The translations under genes and the position numbers were made by a program. From CAZOKN01 sp964580525 (lineage in GTDB: Bacteria; Pseudomonadota; Alphaproteobacteria; Rickettsiales; UBA6187), in assembly GCA_964580525.1 (NCBI GenBank), contig CAZOKN010000031.1:1-22434 (forward strand): a stretch of DNA of 22,434 bases, in the 5' to 3' direction. Under the pieces are notes generated by a model. That model ran no database searches, was not told the DNA's origin, and saw only the letters and a list, made by a program, of their open reading frames with translations. Position 1 is the first letter of the stretch. Each line of letters starts with the position of its first letter. Below are positions 1 through 7,740 of the stretch, piece after piece.

Positions 1-147
1 TGTTTGCCAAGGTTTTGGGCAGAACCATTTTTTCACCAATTCCGGCTCCACCAAAGCGCGCCAAACCAAATCTTTTGGCACATCAATGCTGCGCTCGAGC
101 ACAAGATCTAAATCTTTGTTAAAAGGTGATATGCAAGTATTATTCAT
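1..147 (-). CDS. AHSA1/SRPBCC-domain protein, N-terminal 49 codons only
   Basis: The gene reads leftward from an ATG at 147 and runs off the window at base 1, so only its first 49 residues are visible. They include LVLERSIDVPKDLVWRALVE followed by WFCPKPW. This is the typical opening of the SRPBCC/AHSA1 fold (activator of Hsp90 ATPase homologue 1-like): first strand, then the helix with P..LVW.A. The fold binds hydrophobic ligands, but the ligand cannot be predicted. A TAGGA ribosome-binding sequence overlaps the stop codon of the upstream gene (157-720), only 9 bp away, so the two are very probably co-transcribed and translationally coupled. In many bacteria such genes sit beside an ArsR-type repressor; none is visible here. 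Confidence 0.8.
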   Translation of the reverse strand, partial: MNNTCISPFNKDLDLVLERSIDVPKDLVWRALVEPELVKKWFCPKPWQT

Positions 148-156
148 GACTTTATC

Positions 157-720
157 CTATTTCGTTTCAACAATAGATTTAAGATTTTCCAATCCTTTTT
201 CAAACTGACCACCAACCATTTTGTCGCAGTTCATAATAAGCCCCATCGCCTTACCAATGAAATTATTTTGTCCATACATCGACCATGTAACAACTGTTTG
301 GTTTGCCTCATTGGTCAGTGTAAATTCGGTTGTGCTGGTAGACTGCATTGGCTTTAAGAATTCCATTTTGAATTTAACAAACTCGTTTGCACGGTTTTCC
401 ACATTGGTCATGCTGCCGGAGCCAACTTCATTATTCCCATCCCAACGCATAATGGCACCAACACCTTCTTCTGCGCCTTCAAAAACAACTTTCGAATTTG
501 GATCAATCTTCGCCCACGGATTCCAAACATTAAAATTATGGAGATTATTTATTTGTGAAAACACAGCCGGTGCTTCCGCCTTTATCGCAAGAGAACGCGT
601 GATACGAAAATCATTTGGCTGCATAACAACCATACCAATGAATATGGAAATGATTGCGAAAAAAATATAAAAAATATTAGCAGCCGTTGATCTTTTCTTT
701 GGATTTGTTTCTGTAGTCAT
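157..720 (-). CDS. Membrane-anchored SRPBCC (polyketide cyclase-like) family protein
   Basis: This 187-residue protein has a short basic N-terminus, one hydrophobic segment at about residues 11-31 (NIFYIFFAIISIFIGMVV) and then a SRPBCC domain. ITRSLAIKAEAPAVFSQINN and FNVWNPWAKIDP are typical of the polyketide_cyc2 group. The start at 720 is chosen because AAGGAAG stands 5 bases upstream. The longer frame from 783 adds a lysine-rich 21-residue stretch with no ribosome-binding site. The predicted topology is one inner-membrane anchor with the ligand-binding domain on one face; the ligand is unknown. The gene is first in a leftward operon with the AHSA1-like gene. Family identity is firm; function is open. 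Confidence 0.85.
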   Translation of the reverse strand: MTTETNPKKRSTAANIFYIFFAIISIFIGMVVMQPNDFRITRSLAIKAEAPAVFSQINNLHNFNVWNPWAKIDPNSKVVFEGAEEGVGAIMRWDGNNEVGSGSMTNVENRANEFVKFKMEFLKPMQSTSTTEFTLTNEANQTVVTWSMYGQNNFIGKAMGLIMNCDKMVGGQFEKGLENLKSIVETK

Positions 721-809
721 TATTTCTTCCTTTAGTTTTTGTTGTTTTTGCGTTTTCTTCTTTAAGCATGGTATCAAGCGCATAGCAAGCCAATGTTCAA
801 TTTCTGCTT

Positions 810-829
810 AATTAAGTCAATACTTAATT
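810..829. promoter_or_regulatory. Inverted repeat, putative operator between divergent genes
   Basis: AATTAAG (810-816) and CTTAATT (823-829) form a perfect 7-bp inverted repeat with a 6-base centre. It lies in the 178-bp gap between the leftward SRPBCC gene and the rightward histidine kinase. Read leftward, a TTGACT that could serve as a -35 element spans 815-820, inside the repeat, so a bound protein could block leftward transcription. The overlapping CTTAATTAAG at 807-816 is also a perfect palindrome. No recognisable -10 pairs convincingly with the -35. The two TTAA motifs in the repeat are separated by 8 bases, so it is not a standard TTAA-N7-TTAA CtrA box. The operator role is inference. 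Confidence 0.3.
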
Positions 830-898
830 CACAAATCCATTGCTATCAATTTTTTTTATAATATCTTTAGATTTGTTCAACTAAAGGAAGAGTATCCT

Positions 899-2461
899 GT
901 GGAGCAAATCAAGCAAAATGATTTAGAACAACAAAGATTATCAGAAATTGTAGCTATCCAAAGAGATGTTGCGCATGCCCACCACGATTTACAGTTGGCC
1001 ATGGATTTAATTGCCGAACGCACACATAAACTCACCGATGCAGATAGCAGCGTAATTGAAATATTAGAAGGAAATGAAATGGTATACCGCGCGGCCAGCG
1101 GACGCGCAGCAAACTTTATTGGTTTGCGGATTAAGGCGCAAGGTAGCCTATCCGGCCTATGTGTACGTGAAAATCAAATATTACGCTGCGATAATGCTGA
1201 AACCGATCCACGCGTTGATAAAGAAGCCTGCCGAAAAATCGGCGTGACCTCTATGTTGGTATTGCCTTTAACACGGAACAAGCAGGCTGTGGGCGTGCTA
1301 AAAGTTTTATCCGGCAATGTCGCCGCATTCAATGAACAGCATGTAGTTATGCTTGAAATACTGGCAGGAGTGTTATCCGCCGCTTTCAGCGATGCTTTAG
1401 TTTATGATACGCTGCGTCAAAGCGAAGAAATTTTTCGCAGCTCAATGGAAAATTCTCCTATGGGCATGGCATTAGTCACGCTCGAGGGACGCTGGTTTAA
1501 GGTTAATAATGCGCTATGCACATTGCTGGGTTATACCGCTGAAGAATTTGCCCAGATGGATTTTCGTGCTGTAACACATCCCGGAGATATTGCAATCAGC
1601 AATCAAAAAAGGGAGCAAATGATTGCCGGTATTATTAAACGCAATGAATACCAAAAACGCTATATTCATCGCGATGGACACACTGTTTGGGTACAAATCT
1701 ATTCGTCAATTGTGCGTGATGCTGAAGGTAAACCACAATATTTTATTGCACAAATTGAAGATATTACCGCACGCCGTGAAGTTGAAAGTCTAAAAAATGA
1801 ATTTATTTCTGTCGTTAGCCACGAGCTGCGCACACCACTAACTTCCATCCACGCATCACTTGGATTACTTGTTAATCTTGAACTATCACAGGATACAGCA
1901 GAACTTGTTGATATCGCCCATAAAAACAGTGCCAGATTAGTAAGACTGATTAATAATATTCTTGATATAGAAAAAGCCGAATCTGGCAAAATGGTGTTGG
2001 ACTTAAAACCAATATCAGTGCCGGAATTCCTAAAATTAGCCACCGATGCCAATCAGGCCTATGCTAAAAAATACAATGTAAAGTTTGTAATAGGCGATTG
2101 TGTCACCGCAAAAGTTATGGCCGATCAAGATCGGCTTATGCAGATAGCAACTAACCTGCTATCCAATGCCGCAAAATTTTCTCCTTCAGAAAGCTCTGTT
2201 ACATTCAGCGCTTATTGCAAAGACGGAAAAATTTGTTTTGAAGTAACAGATCATGGAGATGGTATCCCAGAAAAATTTCAACCCCATATCTTCGGCAAAT
2301 TTTCACAATCCGATAGCTCAGACACACGCCAACATGACGGCACAGGCCTTGGCCTAAATATTAGTAAACAACTTGTTGAGCTTATGAATGGTGAAATCGG
2401 CTTTCGTTCAAATAAAGGCAAGGGAACTACGTTTTATTTTAATTTACCAGAAGCAGTTTAG
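899..2461 (+). CDS. Cytosolic GAF-PAS sensor histidine kinase
   Basis: This 520-residue protein starts with GTG, 9 bases after AAGGAAG. Domains in order: GAF (about 15-165), PAS with its C-terminal PAC part (about 175-295), HisKA dimerisation and phosphoacceptor (295-362, VVSHELRTPLTS with His308), and HATPase_c (about 405-517; N-box N419/N423, G1 box DHGDGIP at 451-457, G2 box GTGLGL at 481-486). There is no membrane segment, signal peptide or receiver domain, so it is a soluble sensor that must pass phosphate to a separate receiver. Its kinase core closely resembles that of the hybrid kinase at 3285-5849 (shared LKNEF, RLVRLIN.ILDIEK.ESGKMV and SDSSDTRQ). The signal sensed by GAF and PAS is unknown. 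A TATAAT lies at 857-862, without a clear -35. Confidence 0.93.
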   Translation: MEQIKQNDLEQQRLSEIVAIQRDVAHAHHDLQLAMDLIAERTHKLTDADSSVIEILEGNEMVYRAASGRAANFIGLRIKAQGSLSGLCVRENQILRCDNAETDPRVDKEACRKIGVTSMLVLPLTRNKQAVGVLKVLSGNVAAFNEQHVVMLEILAGVLSAAFSDALVYDTLRQSEEIFRSSMENSPMGMALVTLEGRWFKVNNALCTLLGYTAEEFAQMDFRAVTHPGDIAISNQKREQMIAGIIKRNEYQKRYIHRDGHTVWVQIYSSIVRDAEGKPQYFIAQIEDITARREVESLKNEFISVVSHELRTPLTSIHASLGLLVNLELSQDTAELVDIAHKNSARLVRLINNILDIEKAESGKMVLDLKPISVPEFLKLATDANQAYAKKYNVKFVIGDCVTAKVMADQDRLMQIATNLLSNAAKFSPSESSVTFSAYCKDGKICFEVTDHGDGIPEKFQPHIFGKFSQSDSSDTRQHDGTGLGLNISKQLVELMNGEIGFRSNKGKGTTFYFNLPEAV

Positions 2462-2478
2462 CCGGTAGAATTTATTTA

Positions 2479-2775
2479 CTACCTTGCACTTACAACCCGA
2501 ACCTGATTGCCTTTACCAAGATATGTCAACTCATCAAAGCTAAGCAGATTAGCCTTGGCTATTCCGCGTCCATTTGCCTGAGTGGCGCGAGAAGGTTCTA
2601 TTTGCATATAAGGACGCCAATCAAAACCAGCACCTTCGTCCGTAATAATTACTTCAAGTTTATTTTTATCCTGCACAAATTGCACAGAAACTTTTTTATT
2701 AAGATTTTCCGGCAGGTTTAAGCTTTGACGCACTTTCGATTCCCAATCTGATACGTATAAAACTTGACCAGACAT
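2479..2775 (-). CDS. RsbW-like HATPase_c protein, N-terminally truncated
   Basis: The 98 residues match the C-terminal half of serine-kinase/anti-sigma-type ATPases (RsbW, SpoIIAB). ITDEGAGFDWRPYMQIEPSR is the G1 region, NGRGIAKANLLSF the G2 region, and GNQVRVV the last strand. The N-box helix (normally of the form E.L.NA..HGN), which contributes the Mg-ATP ligands, is absent. The start at 2775 has GAGGG 4 bases upstream. An earlier ATG at 2847 adds 24 residues that restore no N-box and has no ribosome-binding site, and an in-frame stop closes the frame soon upstream. The gene therefore looks like a remnant or a minimal derivative unlikely to hydrolyse ATP. It is convergent with the kinase before it (17-bp gap) and divergent from the Hpt gene. 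Partner-switching proteins of this kind usually act with an anti-sigma antagonist and a PP2C phosphatase; neither is present. Confidence 0.6.
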   Translation of the reverse strand: MSGQVLYVSDWESKVRQSLNLPENLNKKVSVQFVQDKNKLEVIITDEGAGFDWRPYMQIEPSRATQANGRGIAKANLLSFDELTYLGKGNQVRVVSAR

Positions 2776-2897
2776 ATATCCCTCGCGTAATCTTATAATG
2801 CCTGGTATGACAGTACAGGCGGATATCATGACTGGTAATCGCAGCATACTACAATATCTTTTGAAACCTATAAATGTTGCGATGGAGACGGCATTTC

Positions 2898-3224
2898 ATG
2901 AACACTGATATAGACATACAAAAAATAGAAGAACTTAAAGAATTATTTCAGAGTGATTTTGACAAACAGCTAAATATATTTCTTGATAACACACAGTCTT
3001 ACCTTGGTAAGATAGAGATCTCTCTTAAAGAAAATGATTATGCAAATGTGCGCGAAATTGCCCACAAAATTTTTGCCGGCACTGCACAATATGGCGCAAT
3101 ACTCGTTTCACAATTAGCAAGAGAACTAGAATATAGCGATGAAAAAATTCTTTCGGCAGCAGGAGATAAAATGCTTACGCGAATGAAAGAAGAATTTGAA
3201 AAGTATAGAACATTTATTTCTTGA
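2898..3224 (+). CDS. Free-standing Hpt (histidine phosphotransfer) protein
   Basis: This 108-residue, mostly helical protein fits a single Hpt four-helix bundle. The phosphoacceptor is probably His56 in REIAHKIFAGTAQYGA, followed by the helix LVSQLARELEYS. The start at 2898 is preferred over the ATG at 2874, because GGAG lies upstream of it and the extra residues (MLRWRRHF) do not belong to the fold. Hpt proteins shuttle phosphate between receiver domains. The next two genes supply two receivers on the hybrid kinase and one free receiver, so this is the natural middle link of a phosphorelay. The conserved glycine sits at His+5 rather than the usual His+4, an apparent one-residue insertion in the active-site turn. 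Family assignment is good; the partner assignment is inferred from context. Confidence 0.8.
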   Translation: MNTDIDIQKIEELKELFQSDFDKQLNIFLDNTQSYLGKIEISLKENDYANVREIAHKIFAGTAQYGAILVSQLARELEYSDEKILSAAGDKMLTRMKEEFEKYRTFIS

Positions 3225-3284
3225 TATTAAATCATTCTTATGTTGTATTAACATCCAATATAGGCAACTAATGGGTGTAGCAAT

Positions 3285-5849
3285 ATGACAATCCTAAGAC
3301 GTAAAGTAACAGCTTTTCACGTTGCCATTATTGGCATTATGCTATTGCTAGGCATGATAACTCTACAGGGTATTTTTTTCTATAAACAATCTTCAAAAGC
3401 AGAAGAATCCCGCAAATGGGTGGCACATACTTATGAAGTGTTGGGTGCTATCCGCACACCATTTGCAAAAATTAAAGATGCACAGATTGCTCAGCGTGGC
3501 TATCTTTTAACCGGAAATGAAAGTTTTCTGGAACCTTATTATGCTGCTATTGGCGACGAGAGAGCTGGCAATTCTGCAAAACGTATGGGCTATCTTGATA
3601 TAAACTCATTTGCCGCTAACATTTCCGAACTACGCGTCTTAATTAAAGACAACAAAGAACAATTACACTCACTAGAAAGATTGGAATATCTGCTTCATCA
3701 GCAAATGAACTTTATTACAAAATGTATAGAAACATACAGAAAGAATCCAGCAGATGCCATTCAAATGGTTCGTGGTGGCGATGGACAGAAAATTATGAAT
3801 GAGCTACGGATTATTGTTACTGAAATGATGGATCGTGAACGTAAATTACTTTCTGAGCGTTTGATTCAAGATAAACACATAGAGAACACTTTTACATGGT
3901 CTATCATCATATTAGCTTTATTCACTTATAGTGGACTTCTAATAGCCATTCTAATTATCACACGCTATTTCGCACATATACGTCGTGTTGAAAGCGAGCT
4001 AGTTGAAAAAGATACATATTTCCTTGCCGCAGCTGAAGGGGGCATAGACGCCTTTTTAATATTCAAGTCAGTTTACAATTCAAAAAATGAAGTTACAGGA
4101 ATAGTTCTTGAATATATGAACTCTGTTGCTGAAAAAATGATGAATTCTTCAATTGAAAAACTTAGTAACAAAAAAATTGAAGAAGTATTTTCCTATAGAG
4201 CCGATTCTGCAGATAAAATACTGCAAATTTATCTCGATGTGTTGAGCGCCAAAAAAGCACATCAAAGTGAATATTGTATTACCTCTGGCATCAACGAAGG
4301 ACGTTATTACCAGGAACAAGTTGTGCCATTGCCTGATGGTATTGCAGTAAGCTGCCGCGATATAACTGAACGCAAAACTATGGAGCGTTTGAAGAATGAG
4401 TTTGTTTCTATGGTCAGCCATGAACTGCGTACACCACTTACATCAATACGTGCAGCGCTAGGATTAGTGCTTGGTGAAAATCCTGAATCACTTCCTGGAG
4501 ATTCAAAAGAATTGTTGACCATTGCGCATAATAATTGTGAGCGCTTAGTACGCCTTATAAATGATATTCTGGATATTGAGAAAATTGAATCCGGCAAAAT
4601 GGTATTTGATTTTCATCCTGTTTCACTCATTCCTATGATAGAGCAAGCAATAGATAATAACCGTTCATTTGCCGATAAATTTAATGTTACTATTGGTCTT
4701 GAAGTTGCAGAAGACGTAACTTCTAATCTTCATGTTATTGTTGATACTGACCGTTTGATGCAAGTTCTAACCAATTTAATTTCCAATGCAGTGAAATTCT
4801 CCCCGAAATATGGCGAAGTTACTTTAATCTCTTCTATAAAAGACGGATTTGCTTATGTGGAAGTTAGAGATAAAGGTAATGGTATACCGGAAGAATTTCA
4901 TAGCCGCATATTCCAAAAATTTGCCCAAGCAGATAGCTCTGACACACGTCAAAAAGGCGGCACTGGACTTGGCCTTTCTATCGTTAAAACAATCGTAGAA
5001 GAAATGGGTGGCGAAATAGGTTTTCACAGTGAGATAGGCGAAGGTACCACTTTCTGGTTTACTATGACAATTGCAGCGGCACAGCCAAAAGAAATTTCAT
5101 CATCTTCTAATGCTTCAAACAGCGGCTCTCGTGTATTGGTTTGTGAAGATGAAGAAGATGTAGCAAATCTTCTAAAGATTATTCTGGAACGTGCGGGTTT
5201 TGCTGTGGATATTGCAAAAACTGCAACTGAGGCAAATAAATTGCTAAATAAAAATACTTATATAGCGATGACTCTTGATCTAATGTTACCTGACAAAAGC
5301 GGTGTTACGTTTATTCACGAACTACGCGCAGAAGCCAGTTTCTTTAATCTTCCAATTATCGTTGTCTCAGCAAAAGCGGAAGAAGGACGCAAACTTTTAA
5401 ATGGCGATGCTATCAACGTAATAGACTGGATGCATAAACCAATTGATGTAGAACGCCTTGTTCAATTAGTTAAAGGACTTGGAATAGCACACCGTCCAAA
5501 CATATTGCATGTTGAAGACGATATTGACATCACCAGAGTTCTTGGTTTAGCCCTAAACAAAACTGCTAACTTAATCTCTGCACCAACATTGTATGAGGCA
5601 CGCAGATTACTTGAATCAAAAGTATTTGACCTTGTAATTCTTGATATAGGTTTACCAGATGGTACTGGTACTGATCTTTTACCATTACTTGGCAGCGAAG
5701 GAACAAACCCTACTCCAGTAATTTTATTCACTGCGACAGAGGTTTCAAAAGAGCTTAGTGAAAAAGTTTCAGCATCGCTGATAAAATCACGTACTTCCGA
5801 AGAGAAACTTTTGGATACAATTCGCAAACTAATAACACCTTTAACATAA
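3285..5849 (+). CDS. CHASE3 membrane hybrid sensor histidine kinase with tandem receivers
   Basis: This is an 854-residue protein. Domains in order: TM1 (about 13-33), a periplasmic CHASE3 domain (about 40-195, with AQRGYLLTGNESFLEPY), TM2 (about 204-227), a divergent PAS-like segment (245-365), HisKA (370-438, SMVSHELRTPLTS with His379), HATPase_c (485-596; N-box N497/N501, DKGNGIP, GTGLGL), then two receivers. REC1 (616-730) keeps the acidic pocket EDE at 621-623, Asp665 (LDLMLPD), Ser695 and Lys718. REC2 (738-852) keeps Asp745/746, Asp787 (LDIGLPD), Thr816 and Lys834. Both therefore look phosphorylatable. There is no C-terminal Hpt, which fits the separate Hpt gene just upstream. The start is the first ATG; its ribosome-binding site is weak (GGGTG). 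It probably senses an envelope or periplasmic cue; the ligand is unknown. Confidence 0.93.
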   Translation: MTILRRKVTAFHVAIIGIMLLLGMITLQGIFFYKQSSKAEESRKWVAHTYEVLGAIRTPFAKIKDAQIAQRGYLLTGNESFLEPYYAAIGDERAGNSAKRMGYLDINSFAANISELRVLIKDNKEQLHSLERLEYLLHQQMNFITKCIETYRKNPADAIQMVRGGDGQKIMNELRIIVTEMMDRERKLLSERLIQDKHIENTFTWSIIILALFTYSGLLIAILIITRYFAHIRRVESELVEKDTYFLAAAEGGIDAFLIFKSVYNSKNEVTGIVLEYMNSVAEKMMNSSIEKLSNKKIEEVFSYRADSADKILQIYLDVLSAKKAHQSEYCITSGINEGRYYQEQVVPLPDGIAVSCRDITERKTMERLKNEFVSMVSHELRTPLTSIRAALGLVLGENPESLPGDSKELLTIAHNNCERLVRLINDILDIEKIESGKMVFDFHPVSLIPMIEQAIDNNRSFADKFNVTIGLEVAEDVTSNLHVIVDTDRLMQVLTNLISNAVKFSPKYGEVTLISSIKDGFAYVEVRDKGNGIPEEFHSRIFQKFAQADSSDTRQKGGTGLGLSIVKTIVEEMGGEIGFHSEIGEGTTFWFTMTIAAAQPKEISSSSNASNSGSRVLVCEDEEDVANLLKIILERAGFAVDIAKTATEANKLLNKNTYIAMTLDLMLPDKSGVTFIHELRAEASFFNLPIIVVSAKAEEGRKLLNGDAINVIDWMHKPIDVERLVQLVKGLGIAHRPNILHVEDDIDITRVLGLALNKTANLISAPTLYEARRLLESKVFDLVILDIGLPDGTGTDLLPLLGSEGTNPTPVILFTATEVSKELSEKVSASLIKSRTSEEKLLDTIRKLITPLT

Positions 5850-5870
5850 CTTAAACCGGAGACTAAAATA

Positions 5871-6260
5871 ATGACAATACCCGCTTTGAAAGTTCTTTAT
5901 GTAGAGGACGAGCCGGATATACGCATGGTGGGGAAACGTTCCATGGCTTCCATCGGTAAATTTGAAGTGAAAGAATGCCCATCAGGTGCTGAAGCAATAA
6001 AGGCAGTTGCTGAATTTACACCCGATGTAATTGTACTTGATGTGATGATGCCATCTATGAATGGACCAGAAACAATGAAGGAATTACGTAAATTACCGGC
6101 AACTATGAATACGCCAGTAATTTTTATGACAGCAAAAGTTCAGGCCGCAGAAGTAAATGAATATATGGCGATGGGTGCAATTGGTGTTATTGCAAAACCA
6201 TTTGAGCCTATGACACTTGCTAAACAAATCTCTGATATGGTTGAAAAAACAAAATCTTGA
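5871..6260 (+). CDS. Single-domain response regulator (CheY-like)
   Basis: The 129 residues consist of one receiver domain with no output domain. Acidic pocket Glu12-Asp13 (YVEDEPD), phosphoacceptor Asp57 (VLDVMMPSMNG), switch Thr87 (FMTAK) and Lys109 (AKPFEP) are all present, so it should be phosphorylated normally. GGAG precedes the start. It lies 21 bp after the hybrid kinase and 7 bp before the efflux gene, so the three are probably one transcript. Regulators of this type act by protein contact or as phosphate relays or sinks rather than by binding DNA. With the Hpt gene at 2898-3224 it would complete a His-Asp-His-Asp relay. Its target cannot be read from the sequence. Confidence 0.92.
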   Translation: MTIPALKVLYVEDEPDIRMVGKRSMASIGKFEVKECPSGAEAIKAVAEFTPDVIVLDVMMPSMNGPETMKELRKLPATMNTPVIFMTAKVQAAEVNEYMAMGAIGVIAKPFEPMTLAKQISDMVEKTKS

Positions 6261-6267
6261 GGAAGTT

Positions 6268-7722
6268 ATGAAACTACGTTTTATTTCCTTGTCTATTGCA
6301 AACGTTCTTTGCGCATGTACAGTTGGCAAAGATTATCATAAACCGACTCTCGATTTAAATGAGGAATGGAAAACCCTACAAGAAAACCGCGAACTAATCC
6401 TCAGACTTACGCCACCTGAAACCGAAGGCAAGAAGCCACAAAAATCTGCATCATGGTGGAAGGGTTTTAGCGATGATACTTTAGTGCAGCTTGTTGATAA
6501 AGCGTTCGAAGGAAATAATGATCTCAAGATTGTACAAGCACGCATTATAGAAGCACGTGCAAATGAAAGGCTTTCTGTTTCAGCTTATTTTCCGCAAATA
6601 GATGCTACAACCAATACTACCCGTGAAAAAAGTCGTGGCGCTGGTGGCGATATAATCGACACAACATCACAGAGCGGAATAAATGGTTCGTGGGACATTG
6701 ATCTTTTCGGTGGTAACCGCCGACTGAGAGAAGCTGCAGGTGCTGAGTTTCAGGCTGTAGAGGCTGATGCAAGTCAGACAAGGCTTGCTCTTATTGCAGA
6801 AGTAGCACGTAATTATGTACGCCTACGCGCTGCTCAACAACAATTTGCAATAACCCAAAGAAATCTTAATCTGCAAAAAGACACCCTTGCTGTTACTAAA
6901 GGGCAAAGAAAAGAAGGTGCTGTTTCTGACCTCGATGTTGCCCGCGCCGAAGCACAAGCAGTTGCAACTAAAGCACGCTTACCACAAATTAAAGCATCTA
7001 TATCATCCTTACTTAATCGCCTTAGCATCTTAACTGGTGAACAACCAGGGACACTTAACCAAATGTTAAGTAACGTGAAGGCTGTGCCAAAAACTTCGCC
7101 TAAATTTGTTATGGATGCTCCGGTAAATGCTATTGCAAATCGTCCGGATGTAAAAGCTGCAGAGCGTCGCCTTGCTAAAGCAACTTCCCTTTCTGCCGCT
7201 GCTGTTGCCGATTTTTATCCCAAGTTATCACTACAAGGATTCTTTGGAATTTATCATTCCGAACTTTATGGTTCCGTATCACCATGGAGTACTACCGCAA
7301 GCGCTTTGTTACCATTACTAAATTTCGGCAAGCTGACTTCACAATCAAATGCAGCTGATGCCAGAACAGAACAGGCTTTATCAACTTATAAACAAACAGT
7401 GCTTCTGGCTATGGAAGAGGTAGAAAGCTCTCTTTCAAATTACATAAACGAATTAAACCGACATGATTCATTAGTTCTCGTTGCAAAACATCAAGCGAAG
7501 GCTGCAAAAATTGCACGTGAGCAATATAAATCAGGAGTTCTTGTTCAGATAGATTTGTTATTGGCTGAACGCAGTTTGCTTGATGCTGAAAATGATGTTG
7601 TTCTTTCCGAGCAGGCCGTTGCAGAAGACCTGATACTTCTATATCGCGCTCTTGGCGATAGCGGCGAGGAGCAGAAACCTGCCGAACAAAAGGACGCAGA
7701 GCCTTCTGATAAGAAAAATTAA
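6268..7722 (+). CDS. NodT-family outer-membrane efflux lipoprotein (OprM/TolC superfamily)
   Basis: This 484-residue protein starts at an ATG preceded by GAGGAAG; an in-frame ATG at 6217 lies inside the upstream gene and is rejected. The N-terminus is a short lipoprotein signal with lipobox LCAC, so Cys17 would be lipidated. The following TVGKDYHKP is the family's usual TVGPDY.RP. Two OEP repeats follow, with SASWWKGFSDDTL, SWDIDLFGGNRR and the second-half counterpart LLPLLNFGKLTSQ. Such proteins form the trimeric outer-membrane duct of tripartite pumps. No membrane-fusion protein or RND/ABC/MFS pump gene is nearby, so its partners must lie elsewhere or it serves another exporter. The C-terminal tail is highly charged (EEQKPAEQKDAEPSDKKN). 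It is probably co-transcribed with the response regulator. Confidence 0.92.
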   Translation: MKLRFISLSIANVLCACTVGKDYHKPTLDLNEEWKTLQENRELILRLTPPETEGKKPQKSASWWKGFSDDTLVQLVDKAFEGNNDLKIVQARIIEARANERLSVSAYFPQIDATTNTTREKSRGAGGDIIDTTSQSGINGSWDIDLFGGNRRLREAAGAEFQAVEADASQTRLALIAEVARNYVRLRAAQQQFAITQRNLNLQKDTLAVTKGQRKEGAVSDLDVARAEAQAVATKARLPQIKASISSLLNRLSILTGEQPGTLNQMLSNVKAVPKTSPKFVMDAPVNAIANRPDVKAAERRLAKATSLSAAAVADFYPKLSLQGFFGIYHSELYGSVSPWSTTASALLPLLNFGKLTSQSNAADARTEQALSTYKQTVLLAMEEVESSLSNYINELNRHDSLVLVAKHQAKAAKIAREQYKSGVLVQIDLLLAERSLLDAENDVVLSEQAVAEDLILLYRALGDSGEEQKPAEQKDAEPSDKKN

Positions 7723-7740
7723 AAGCAACGCCTACTAATC

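Noticed and set aside
221..670. Rightward open frame of 149 codons
   Set aside because: It is the antisense shadow of the SRPBCC gene, has no ribosome-binding site and shows no domain.
813..827. TTAA-N8-TTAA as a CtrA site upstream of the GAF-PAS kinase
   Set aside because: Spacing is 8, not 7; the inverted repeat explains the sequence better.
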